NCBI RefSeq assembly: GCF_002289565.1 | Contig: NZ_NTFY01000015.1 | Location: 62,001 to 126,000, forward strand | Direction: 5' to 3' | Source of the DNA: Rhodopirellula sp. SM50 | GTDB lineage: Bacteria > Planctomycetota > Planctomycetia > Pirellulales > Pirellulaceae | DNA length: 64,000 nucleotides | Shown here: one piece after another, positions 43,912 through 52,860 of the stretch | How the letters are laid out: every line of letters starts with the position of its first letter | How positions within the stretch are numbered: the stretch's first letter is position 1 | Made by a program: the position numbers and the translations under genes | Notes under the pieces: model-generated | Told to the model about the DNA's origin: nothing | Database searches by the model: none | The model's input: only the letters and a program-made list of their open reading frames with translations

Positions 43912-45516
43912 TCACGAGCTGCACGACAACATCGAACATCCCGCACGGTGCCGTGCCCACTCGGGGCGTTTTTCGGCATAGGCTTCTCGACCGGGCTGTT
44001 CGTCGTAGGGGTGACGAAGCACCTCCAATAATTCAGCGATCCCGGAATGGTCTCCCTGCTCGCTGCGATCGATCGCTAATTGAGCCAAGTAGTTGCGGAG
44101 CACATACAGCGGGTTGATGCGATTCATTCGCTCGCGTCGCTTTTCATCCGAGACGCCGGCGCCACTGAGTCGGGTTTGGTAACGGCTGAACCAGTCCGCC
44201 GTCGCCGTACGGACTTCGTCGTTGATTTCTTCGGGCTTGTAATACGCATCGCGGAGCAGGTCGCACACCGCTTCGGCATCGCTGTCGCTCGGCACATCGG
44301 CCAGCCGTCGATAGAACAGCGTCATGTCGGTCTCGGCAAGCTGCAGGACGTCAAACAACTGCGAAAACAGACGCTGATCCTCCTCACCGCGAAACTTGTC
44401 CAGGCCGAGCTTGGCGGACATCATCGAATTCCATCCGTCGTCAAACGTTTCGACATACAGATGCAATCCTTTTTGCAGCACGTCGACGTCGTGATCGACC
44501 AGCGGCAACAACGCCCCGGCAAACTGTGCCAAGTTCCACTGGGCGACTTGGGGTTGATGCCCATAGCGATAACGTCGCCCCTGGGCATCGGTCGTGTTCG
44601 GCGTCCATCCCGGGTCGTAATCCTCCAGCCAACCGTAGGGGCCGTAGTCAATCGTCAGCCCCAAAATCGACAGGTTGTCGGTGTTCATCACGCCGTGGAC
44701 GAAACCGACGCGCATCCAGTGCACCATCAACTCGGCGGTGCGCTGACAGACTTCGGCAAAGAATTCCGCGTAAACCTCCGCTGATGGCTCGCCCAGATGG
44801 GGGAAGTCGTGCCGGATCGTGAAGTCGGCCAGTTGGCGCAACGTGTCGACGTCGTCGTGGCTGGCGAAGATCTGAAAACTCCCCAGTCGCACGAACGACG
44901 GCGCGACGCGACAAACGATCGCGCCGGGCTCCTGCTTGGGATTGCCGTCGTAAAACATGTCTCGGGTCACCGCGTCACCGGTCAGCACCAGACTGAGCGC
45001 TCGCGTCGTCGGCACGCCCAAATGGTGCATCGCTTCGCTGCAAAGGAACTCGCGGACGCTGCTCCGCAACACCGCCAGCCCGTCGGCGAATCGGGAATAC
45101 GGGGTCGGCCCCGCACCCTTGAGCTGCAACGTTTGATGCCGCCCGTGAACGTCGACGACTTCGCCAAGATTGATCGCACGACCGTCGCCGAGTTGGCCGG
45201 CCCAATTTCCGAATTGATGACCGCCGTAACACATCGCAAACGGGTCCATCGACGGATGAACCGAGTTGCCGCCCATGACATCGGCGAACTGCTGTGACTG
45301 CAGAAGCTCGGGCGTGATCCCCAACTGCTCGGCGATTTCACGTGAGTGCGCGATCAATCGCGGCGCCGCGACGGTTTTCGGAACGACCCGAGAATAACAC
45401 GCCCCGCGGACCTGCCGGATCTGATTGGTCTGATCCGGATCGGCAGGCAAGTGCCGCGTGAAGCGGTTGTCGAACGTCAGTGTTTCCCAGGCCTCGATCC
45501 ATTCTTGTTGTGACAT
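43912..45516 (-). CDS. selO: SelO / YdiU protein adenylyltransferase
   Basis: 534 residues, usual length. SelO is a pseudokinase that transfers AMP to Ser, Thr or Tyr of target proteins, mostly in redox stress. Its features are here: GNWAGQLGDGRAINLGEV, LKGAGPTPYSRFADGLAVL, FVHGVMNTDNLSILGLTIDY (active-site Asn/Asp) and a C-terminal CSMLSCSS. In animals the last Cys position is Sec; in bacteria it is Cys, as here. Single gene; ends 30 bp from the 172-bp repeat array. Confidence 0.95.
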   Translation of the reverse strand: MSQQEWIEAWETLTFDNRFTRHLPADPDQTNQIRQVRGACYSRVVPKTVAAPRLIAHSREIAEQLGITPELLQSQQFADVMGGNSVHPSMDPFAMCYGGHQFGNWAGQLGDGRAINLGEVVDVHGRHQTLQLKGAGPTPYSRFADGLAVLRSSVREFLCSEAMHHLGVPTTRALSLVLTGDAVTRDMFYDGNPKQEPGAIVCRVAPSFVRLGSFQIFASHDDVDTLRQLADFTIRHDFPHLGEPSAEVYAEFFAEVCQRTAELMVHWMRVGFVHGVMNTDNLSILGLTIDYGPYGWLEDYDPGWTPNTTDAQGRRYRYGHQPQVAQWNLAQFAGALLPLVDHDVDVLQKGLHLYVETFDDGWNSMMSAKLGLDKFRGEEDQRLFSQLFDVLQLAETDMTLFYRRLADVPSDSDAEAVCDLLRDAYYKPEEINDEVRTATADWFSRYQTRLSGAGVSDEKRRERMNRINPLYVLRNYLAQLAIDRSEQGDHSGIAELLEVLRHPYDEQPGREAYAEKRPEWARHRAGCSMLSCSS

Positions 45517-45593
45517 ACCCGTATTTTACGGACACGGGCAAGTTTCGGGAGTGGAGGGGTGGGATGGCAGAAAAAGGGGGCAGGACGGACAGG

Positions 45594-48500
45594 TCAGAAC
45601 CCGAGGATTTTTTCGAGCCCCGAATTGATTTGCTCCATGCCCGAACCGAGCTGTTTCTGGATCAAGCTATCGAGTCGGTTTTGAATTACCTCGGCGCCGG
45701 CCTTGGTGCCCAATTCGGCCATCACGTTGCGAACGGCGGAGTCGTCCAACTTGGGGCGATCGAGCGTTCCGGTGATGGGAAAGGTCAGCGTTTGACCGGC
45801 CAGGCCCTTGAGATCGCTGCCGAGCCAACGGGCGTCCAGCGGGACTTGGGCAACCAGGTTGATGCTGGAATCGGTGGCGACCCGTCCGCTGGTCATCAGA
45901 TTCGCGCGATCGATTTTGAAATACATTCGCTGATGGGTGGCGACTCCATTTTCGAAACTGAACTCAACGCTTTGGGGCGGCATCTCGATCAGCGTCTTGG
46001 CACTCGCCGGTTCAACTTGCCCGCCGGCCATCCGCGCGAGTGATTTGATTTGCTCGACGCCTTGGATCAATTGGTTTGCCAGCGGACCGGATGACAGTCG
46101 CATGTCTTGCACATCGAGTCTGCCGCGAACCACGCTGGCGTAGGGGTCGTCGACATTGAACGCCACTTCGTCGAACTCGGCCGCGATGTTGCCATCAACC
46201 GTCGTCGCATTGGCCGCCAGCGGAGCGAGGTATTTGAGCCAACCGGCGGCCGTCGACGGTGTGATCTTTAACGATTTGACTTTGGCCCCCGGTGACAATC
46301 GCACCATGATCGGACTGGCCATGTAATCGACCTGTGCCGCCAGATCGACTTGACCAACCTCGGCCGGAGTCGCACCGGAGGTCGGACCGAGCGAAAGAAT
46401 GGGGAACGAAGTGCGAGCAATCTTGAGGGATTGATCGGTCATCTGAAATGGCAACTTGGTTCGTCCGATGCGAATGTCGGTGACCTCACACTGGTCCCAT
46501 CCGAGTTCTCCCTTGACGATCAGCGTCGCATGGTTGCCGGTCGACGATGGACCGGTTGCCGATGGACCGGTTGCCGACGTCCACTTGAATTCAAACGGTG
46601 CTTCGTGGATCCCGCTCGCTTGGATCGGCGTCCCCAGCAGATTGGAGAGCCGCGCGGCGACGACATCCATCTTCCATCGCGAGGGGCCGGACAACTGCAC
46701 CGCCCACGCTTCGCCCGCGGTTCGCACTTCACCGACCATGGTGCCGGCAAACCCGTCGCTGGCCAGTTGCAGTTCGGGCAGGGTGACGATGCCGCTGTCG
46801 GCGTTGTATTGCATCCGTCCATCGACCTTCACGCGTGGTTCCTGCCATATCAGGTCACCCGGCGAAGTCTGTTGGACATTTCCGAAACCTTGCCCAAACG
46901 TCGGTCGTGGGCTTGGACCATACGCTCCCGCGGGAGTCCCCGGCGGATAATTGCGTTGATCCGACGGAGCGTGAAGGGCGACGTTGGTTGCCGAGGCCGA
47001 TGCGTCGATGTCCCACTTCACCGGGCCGCCGGTGATGTTCAGTTTACCGCTGGACAGTCCGCTGATCTGGTAGGCATGCTCTTGCACGGGTCGGTAACTG
47101 ATCGGTCGAACGACATTGGTCGACGCCGCGCGTGCAATCGTCGAACCGACGCTCTCTTGCAACCGCTTTAAATCGGCGTTCCAAGCGATGTCCAAGTTCG
47201 TTTTCTCACGACTCGCACCACCACGGATCGCCAGCGACAGCGCTTCGCCACGGACCGTCAACTCTTGCGACGAAAAGTTCCCGCTGGGCCAATCGAGCAC
47301 GCCGTCAAAATTGACCGTCACACTTTGTTGGACGTACCATTGGCTGTCGTAATTAATGCGTGGCTGGCTGACGACAAATTCGGCTTTGGAAAGGGAGCCG
47401 CCCGATCGACTGACGTTGGCGATCGCCGATCCGGTCAACCGACCTTCGGCGCTGCGGAGCGACTCGGGCAGCCAAGGTCGCAACGATTCGCTGAGGTTCT
47501 CCAACCGCCCATCGCACTCCAACCGAACCGGATAAATTGAATCCGGCGTCGGTCGCGACACGGGTTTCATCAGTTCGGCACGCAAGGAAACACCGCCGCT
47601 GCGAATCCCCACGTCAGCGAACATCAGTTGCTGGAGCGTTCGCCCGTCCCATTGGCCCTTGGCCGCGACGTCACCCTGCACGATGGCGCGTTTGAAACGA
47701 TGTCCGCTGGGCAAGGTGACCAGCAAGTTTTTCGCCTCGCCGTTACCCAACAGATCCCACTGATCGATTCGACCACCTTCGGATCGATTGACCGTCCATC
47801 GCACCTGGCCTCCGGCGGTCCCGCCCAGCGAGAGGTCCGACAGATCGATCACCGGTCGCAGCATGGTGTACAGACGGCCGAAGTCGATCTGCAATTCTGC
47901 GGTTCCGTCTTGTAACGTGCCGGACCCGGATGCTTCGGCAAACGCACTCTTCACGTCGAATCGCTCGGCGCGTAGCACGCCTTCCTCATCGGTCACCGTG
48001 GCCGTTAATTCGATCGGGTCGATCATGACAATCCGCCCGTCGGCGCGGGCCCGCAAGGATTCACTCGAAAGCGTCAAATGACTGCGCTGAGTCGCCGTTG
48101 GTCCCGGCGCCGACGAACCGGCGGGTCGATTTTCGATGATGCCGTGCGCCCGCCCCGACACCAACGTGACGTTGTCGCGTAATGGGATCAGCCCCGGTAA
48201 CGCTCGATCCAGTGACGCCAAATCCACGTCCACGCGTGCCTTGCCATCCAACGCCTGCAGCCAACTGAGCGGATTGTCATCCGAACCGACCAGTGAGATC
48301 GTGGTCGGGAACGAACCGTCCAGTGTGGCCGATGCGAAATCGGTTGTCAGTTCAAGCCCGCGGCCGGACAGCCAGCCGTCGGCGAGCGCGACGTTTCCGT
48401 CCAGGGTCGCGAGTTCATTGTTCCATTGTCGGACTTGGCCGGTTGGTGTTCCAACCGCCTGGGGCTGACCATCGGACGCTTGCCCACCGCCGGACGACAC

Positions 48501-49433
48501 GATGGTTTGCAAGTTGCGAATCCGCACGTCACCCAAACTGGCCTGGATCGCCCCATCGGCAGCACCGACCAGTTGCAACCGGCCGGTCGTATCGCCGGAA
48601 AATCTTTGCGGCAATCCGTCGATCGCTCCCGCAAAGCGAAGCGCAACCAGATTGGCGACCGACAGCGGAAAGGACTCGGTATCAAACGACACCTTCCACA
48701 ACTCGGCCGACTCGGCTTGCCAGACAAACTGGCTTTGGATCGCTCCGCCGCTGCCGCCGGGTTCGTTGACCACCCCGGCAATCTCACCGGTGATCCGCGC
48801 TCCCTCTACCGTCACACTGACGTTCGATTGGCTCAGTGACCAAGACGCGCCCGACGTCGAATCGGTGGCGGTCGCGCCAAAATCCTGGATCTGGATCGAT
48901 GCAGAGACCAGTGATTCCGGCTGGTCACTCGGTTCCAACAACGGGGCCAAATCCGATTCGATCGACGAACCGCCTTCGGCCACGCTACACGCCAGCCCCA
49001 CGCCGCGCAGCGACACTTCACCGACCGCCGCCGGATCCAATCGCAGCAGTTCCATCACCGTCAACGCAGTGTCGGCGCGGTCGATTTGGATAACCGTTTC
49101 ACCCGATGGACCGACCAGCTTGAGCCCACGGATCGATAGCGGCGTGATCCAGCCGACGTCGATCGATTCGGCCGAGGCGGTCCAGCCGTAGGCCTGAGCG
49201 TTCGAGGCAAGCATGGACCGGGCGACGCCGGTGTGGCTGACCAAACTGGGGGCTGCGAGCGCCAACAGGGCGAGAAATCCAAGCGCCAGCAGCAGCATGC
49301 GGTAGTAGCGTCGGGAGCGATTGGAACGTCGTCGCCGCGTGGCATCGAGCTGAGAACGCTCGAGATCATCTAGCAAATAGTCGTCTCTCACCACGATCAC
49401 ATCCTTGTGCCTGCCGCACAGAAATCCCTTCAC
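45594..49433 (-). CDS. AsmA-like envelope protein, 1279 residues
   Basis: GTG start at 49433; a GTG at 49391 (VRDDYLLDD) is an alternative. A basic stretch and one membrane helix (about 45-70, MLLLALGFLALLALAAPSLV) anchor the protein, and the rest is an extended periplasmic beta-rich body with repeated structures as in AsmA/TamB/YhdP proteins, which are thought to bridge the envelope and carry lipids. The end contains ELGTKAGAEVIQNRLDSLIQ and an amphipathic C-terminal helix. Local expansion is seen as a TGPSATGPSSTG run (about 970-990) coded by short DNA repeats. One of the largest genes in the window; no operon partner. Family placement rests on architecture. Confidence 0.78.
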   Translation of the reverse strand: MKGFLCGRHKDVIVVRDDYLLDDLERSQLDATRRRRSNRSRRYYRMLLLALGFLALLALAAPSLVSHTGVARSMLASNAQAYGWTASAESIDVGWITPLSIRGLKLVGPSGETVIQIDRADTALTVMELLRLDPAAVGEVSLRGVGLACSVAEGGSSIESDLAPLLEPSDQPESLVSASIQIQDFGATATDSTSGASWSLSQSNVSVTVEGARITGEIAGVVNEPGGSGGAIQSQFVWQAESAELWKVSFDTESFPLSVANLVALRFAGAIDGLPQRFSGDTTGRLQLVGAADGAIQASLGDVRIRNLQTIVSSGGGQASDGQPQAVGTPTGQVRQWNNELATLDGNVALADGWLSGRGLELTTDFASATLDGSFPTTISLVGSDDNPLSWLQALDGKARVDVDLASLDRALPGLIPLRDNVTLVSGRAHGIIENRPAGSSAPGPTATQRSHLTLSSESLRARADGRIVMIDPIELTATVTDEEGVLRAERFDVKSAFAEASGSGTLQDGTAELQIDFGRLYTMLRPVIDLSDLSLGGTAGGQVRWTVNRSEGGRIDQWDLLGNGEAKNLLVTLPSGHRFKRAIVQGDVAAKGQWDGRTLQQLMFADVGIRSGGVSLRAELMKPVSRPTPDSIYPVRLECDGRLENLSESLRPWLPESLRSAEGRLTGSAIANVSRSGGSLSKAEFVVSQPRINYDSQWYVQQSVTVNFDGVLDWPSGNFSSQELTVRGEALSLAIRGGASREKTNLDIAWNADLKRLQESVGSTIARAASTNVVRPISYRPVQEHAYQISGLSSGKLNITGGPVKWDIDASASATNVALHAPSDQRNYPPGTPAGAYGPSPRPTFGQGFGNVQQTSPGDLIWQEPRVKVDGRMQYNADSGIVTLPELQLASDGFAGTMVGEVRTAGEAWAVQLSGPSRWKMDVVAARLSNLLGTPIQASGIHEAPFEFKWTSATGPSATGPSSTGNHATLIVKGELGWDQCEVTDIRIGRTKLPFQMTDQSLKIARTSFPILSLGPTSGATPAEVGQVDLAAQVDYMASPIMVRLSPGAKVKSLKITPSTAAGWLKYLAPLAANATTVDGNIAAEFDEVAFNVDDPYASVVRGRLDVQDMRLSSGPLANQLIQGVEQIKSLARMAGGQVEPASAKTLIEMPPQSVEFSFENGVATHQRMYFKIDRANLMTSGRVATDSSINLVAQVPLDARWLGSDLKGLAGQTLTFPITGTLDRPKLDDSAVRNVMAELGTKAGAEVIQNRLDSLIQKQLGSGMEQINSGLEKILGF

Positions 49434-49582
49434 CTGAAAAGCGCTGCGGACGAGAGTACGCCAAAACGCCCCCGCGGCGCAAGATCAATCTGGCCAGTCA
49501 GATGAACGCCGGACGGCGGGGGCGGAGAAACGGGTCAAAAGATTGGGTGGTCAAAAAATGAAAATCCGAGCCGGCGCCATCC

Positions 49583-49688
49583 TTTTGACCAACCCATCTT
49601 TTGACCAACCCATCTTTTGACCAATCAATCTTTTGACCAATCAATCTTTTGACCAATCAATCTTTTGACCAATCAATCTTTTGACCAC
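49583..49688. repeat. 16-bp tandem repeat, seven copies
   Basis: TTTTGACC begins at 49583, 49599, 49615, 49631, 49647, 49663 and 49679; the four central units are identical (TTTTGACCAATCAATC), the outer two have CCAACCCATC. Unusually AT-rich for this genome. Related TCAAAAGAT and GTCAAAAAATG pieces at about 49535-49562 face the other way. Between the AsmA-like and DUF1080 genes; nothing else in 49434-49741. Confidence 0.93.
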
Positions 49689-49741
49689 TTCCTTTCCGGC
49701 CACGACGGTTGCATCAGACGGCCGGCCCGAATCATCTGCCG

Positions 49742-51073
49742 CTAGTTTTGCTCCGACTTGGCGGTCTCGGCCTTCGGCTTTTCCTTTTTGGGGGGCGTCG
49801 CCTCAGCCGCCTCCTTCGCCTCGGGCTTTGCCGAAGACTTCGCATCGACCTTTTCCTCCGACTTCGGCTGCTCTTTGGCGGCCTCTTCCTTCTCAGCCTT
49901 CTCAGCCTTCTCGGCGGGCGCCGCTTCCTTGACCGGTTCGGCAGCGGGTTCCTCGGGCTTCGGCTTTTCGTTCCACTCCAGCTTGGCCGCTTCTTGACGC
50001 TCCTTTTTGGAGGCGATCACGGGGAAGTCCACCGTGGTGAGACCGCGGTCGACGATCCAAATGTTGCGGAAACGGACGGGGTCGCCGTGATCTTGAATGT
50101 TGATCGGTGACAACGTCGGTTCTTCGGGTTTGCCGGCACCGGTCTTATTGGCCAGTTCGACATCATCTTGCACCTTGACGCCGTTGACCCAACTGGTCAC
50201 GCGTGCATTGCGGATCTTGCTGCCGTCGGAGGCCCAGCGGGGTGCGGTGAAATGGACGTCATAGGTTTGCCAGACCAACGGCGGAAATGCCATGTTCACA
50301 TCGGGGGCTTTCATGCGGTACAGCGCCCCGAGCCCGTTGAACATCTTTTCGGTTCCGAACGAATCGAGCACCTGACACTCGTAGCGACTCTGCAGGTACA
50401 GGCCACTATTGCCGCGCTGTTGGCCTTCGGCTTGCGGCATGTAGGGCAAACGAAATTCCACGTGCAGGTCAAAATCCTGGAACATCGGCGAGATCAGCGC
50501 GCCTTGCTTGAGCAATCCGCTGTCGGTCATCTCGGCATTGACAAAGTGGTCGACGCTGGTGCCGTCGAACAAGACGGTCGCACCCTCGGGAGCTTTGGCA
50601 CCGAGCGTGGGGCTGACACGGTGAATGCGTTTGAGTCGTCCGAGCAACTTGCCGCTGGAACTAACCAGGTTGCAGCCCTTGGGGTCGACGAAGATTGCCC
50701 AGGGTCCACCGGAAAGCACCAGACTGTCGTTGCCCCGGAGCCCGATCAGCCGCATCTCTTCGCTCTGGTGGTTGGGCTCACCCGGCAACCCGCCGTAAAA
50801 CGCAATCGCATGGAATTGGTCTCCCGCGACCGGGCGGATTTGCAACGCCACGCTTTGTTTCTTTTTCTTTTCGCCTTTGGCACCGATCTGTCCGACAAAC
50901 TCACCCATCAACGGATAATTCGGTTCCTCTTTCGGCGGAACCGTGTAGGCCGGCCCTTTACCAGGGATGATCGTCGGTTTCTGGGCAAAACCGGAGACGG
51001 GGATCAGCAGCATCGCCGCGACGAGCAACGCCGCAGCGGAATGGAATCCGAACTTGTTCTGGTGCAGTGACAT
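49742..51073 (-). CDS. DUF1080 protein with Lys/Glu/Ala/Pro-rich tail
   Basis: 443 residues from the ATG at 51073 before a signal peptide (AAALLVAAMLLIPVSGFAQ). The first half (60-160) contains a beta region with KGEKKKKQSVALQIRPVAGD; the DUF1080 jelly roll follows at about 165-365 (GATVLFDGTSVDHFVNAEMT, RGNSGLYLQSRYECQVLDSF, WQTYDVHFTAPRW, INIQDHGDPVRFRNIWI). The last 75 residues are almost only K, E, A, P and Q. Acidic/basic Ala tails of this type are flexible spacers or can interact with DNA or cell-wall polymers. The second DUF1080 gene of the window. No lipobox. Confidence 0.9.
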   Translation of the reverse strand: MSLHQNKFGFHSAAALLVAAMLLIPVSGFAQKPTIIPGKGPAYTVPPKEEPNYPLMGEFVGQIGAKGEKKKKQSVALQIRPVAGDQFHAIAFYGGLPGEPNHQSEEMRLIGLRGNDSLVLSGGPWAIFVDPKGCNLVSSSGKLLGRLKRIHRVSPTLGAKAPEGATVLFDGTSVDHFVNAEMTDSGLLKQGALISPMFQDFDLHVEFRLPYMPQAEGQQRGNSGLYLQSRYECQVLDSFGTEKMFNGLGALYRMKAPDVNMAFPPLVWQTYDVHFTAPRWASDGSKIRNARVTSWVNGVKVQDDVELANKTGAGKPEEPTLSPINIQDHGDPVRFRNIWIVDRGLTTVDFPVIASKKERQEAAKLEWNEKPKPEEPAAEPVKEAAPAEKAEKAEKEEAAKEQPKSEEKVDAKSSAKPEAKEAAEATPPKKEKPKAETAKSEQN

Positions 51074-51339
51074 GGGGGGCAATAGGCCAAAAGCGGGGAA
51101 CCGAGATGGGGAGATCTGCAGCGAGTGGCACGAGCCATCCGAATCAGATTCGATCTCGAACGGCCGCCTCGCAGCAGAGAGTCTAATTCGCGCGACACGG
51201 CGGCACCACTTCGCGGCAGAAAATTGCCCCCCTCGGGGGAAATCGAATACGAGCACGAGCGTTCTCGCACAGACACTCCCTCACGGCGCCCCGCTCGCTA
51301 CCGACTGCATTGCCAGGGCAGCATCGCCAGGGCACAGGA

Positions 51340-51835
51340 TCAGCCGTGCTCGGAACGGCAGACCGAACGGCCTCCGGCGAGTCTCAGCAGCCTGCGGCGA
51401 GCCGAGTCCAACGAATCGGCCAAAGCGGTCCCCCCGTGTTCATCATTCTCGGCGGCGACGATTTCGACCTGCTCCACGCCGATGAACGAGAACACCGTTC
51501 GCAAGTGGGGATCAAGGTGGTTCAGGGGTTCGTTGCGACCGCCGGGCCCGTAGCCGCCGTCGCCTCGTGAGATCACGGCGATGAGACGTTTCCCGCGAAC
51601 CAGTGGTGTGTAGGCTGAATCTGGATCATCGGGATGAAAATCGAACGTCCGACCGACACGAACGATTTGGTCGACATAGGCCTTGAAGCCGCTCGGCATG
51701 CCAAAATTGTAAAATGGGATCCCGGCGAGAGTCGAATACGACTTGACTTCGTTCGGTCGGCGATTGCTGGAGATCATCGATGAAGTCGACGCACTTCAAA
51801 AGCAAGCTCGCCTCCGAGTCACCCGTTAATCCCAC
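51340..51835 (-). pseudogene. FMN-dependent azoreductase remnant, N-terminus missing and frameshifted
   Basis: From the ATG at 51777 down to 51340 the translation matches the C-terminal two thirds of AzoR-type flavodoxin-fold NADH azoreductases: AGIPFYNFGMPSGFKAYVDQ, IVRVGRTFDF, VRGKRLIAVISRGDGGYG, FSFIGVEQVEIVAA. A TGA closes this frame just upstream of 51777, but another frame at 51750-51835 reads SEASLLLKCVDFIDDLQQS, like the family segment that should come before it. The first 70-90 residues of the enzyme, with the FMN-phosphate loop, are nowhere upstream before the Uma2 gene. So a decayed gene, unless the sequence has an error. Confidence 0.7.
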
Positions 51836-51949
51836 GACTCACCATGGGAATCAAACAAGACCAACGCCGTGTCGATTCCCGGTTCATATTAAACTGATGC
51901 GTGTAAAGTTTGTTCCCTAGCCGCCAGGTCGTCCCTCGGGATGTGATGG

Positions 51950-52489
51950 ATGAGTGAAGCTGCCCGATACATCCCACACTACACCGTCGCGGATTACCGA
52001 CAGTGGGAAGGCGACTGGGAATTGTGGCACGGGACGGCAGTCGCGATAACGCCCAGCCCGTTCGCCCGGCACGGTGGACTGCTCGTCAAACTTTGCACGG
52101 CGCTGACGATTGCAATCGATCAAGCCCAGTGCGATGCCTGCGTGCTCGCCGAGATCGACTGGATCATCTCGGACGACACGATTGTTCGCCCTGATGCAAG
52201 CGTCCTTTGCGGCGGGCCTCCCGAGGAGCATATCGAATCGACCCCGGCGATGATCGTCGAAGTTCTGTCCGATTCCACGCGAGACCGTGACACGAAACAC
52301 AAGCGAACGCTTTATCAAGAGAATGGCGTCCCTTGGTATCTGATTGCCGACCCCCACGACTCCACGGTCCAAGTGCTTCGGCTCAACGACCTTGGCGAAT
52401 ACGAATCCGTTCCCGTCTCAGAACACGTCCAACTCTCGATCTGCGACAACTGCCGGCTGGTTGTGGACCTTGGCTGGCTGTCGCGCTGA
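51950..52489 (+). CDS. Uma2-family (DUF820) PD-(D/E)XK nuclease-like protein
   Basis: 179 residues, usual length. The restriction-endonuclease-like core is visible: E near VLAEIDWIISDDTIVRPDAS, then the Asp-x-Glu pair region IVEVLSDSTRDRDTKHKRTL (E, D and K ligands) and YLIADPHDSTVQVLRL. Uma2 proteins are abundant in planctomycetes and cyanobacteria. Activity and role are unproven; association with mobile DNA is often suggested. It sits between the azoreductase remnant and a palindromic element, both signs of rearrangement. Confidence 0.85.
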   Translation: MSEAARYIPHYTVADYRQWEGDWELWHGTAVAITPSPFARHGGLLVKLCTALTIAIDQAQCDACVLAEIDWIISDDTIVRPDASVLCGGPPEEHIESTPAMIVEVLSDSTRDRDTKHKRTLYQENGVPWYLIADPHDSTVQVLRLNDLGEYESVPVSEHVQLSICDNCRLVVDLGWLSR

Positions 52490-52510
52490 CAGCGTTGGTG
52501 TTTAGCCTTT

Positions 52511-52653
52511 AGGCCAATACCGCTAAGTTAAGCGTGGTTTCCTCAACTCGGTGCCCGTAGGCTCGCGCCAAACGGCTGATAAACGATTGATATCAGCCGG
52601 TTCGCGCCAGCGTCCGGGCCTCCCCGTCGAGCTTAACTTAGCGGTATTGGCCT
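52511..52653. repeat. 143-bp element with 23-bp perfect terminal inverted repeats
   Basis: Left arm 52511-52533 (AGGCCAATACCGCTAAG at its outer end) and right arm 52631-52653 (CTTAGCGGTATTGGCC at its outer end) are perfect inverted repeats of 23 bp. Between them is the ATCAGCCG-family palindrome (arms about 52552-52580 and 52596-52623). No coding frame. Remainder of 52490-52860 holds nothing recognisable. Confidence 0.88.
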
Positions 52654-52860
52654 TTAGGCGATTCCCGGTCGCTGCTACGCAGCGACAATGGGCGGCGAAA
52701 GCCTGCACACCATTCCTATCCCCGTGCCATTCAGGTCCGACACCTTATTTCAGGCACGCGACACTTTCTCGCGCCGATTTGTCTGCGGTGATCTGAGCGG
52801 CTACCATCAGGGACTTCCTCGTACGATTTCCCCTGCCTTCGCACCTCTCCGGATCCGCCG

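Noticed and set aside
51950-52489. Uma2 gene as part of a restriction or toxin system
   Set aside because: No methylase, antitoxin or partner gene is beside it; Uma2 proteins usually stand alone in planctomycetes.
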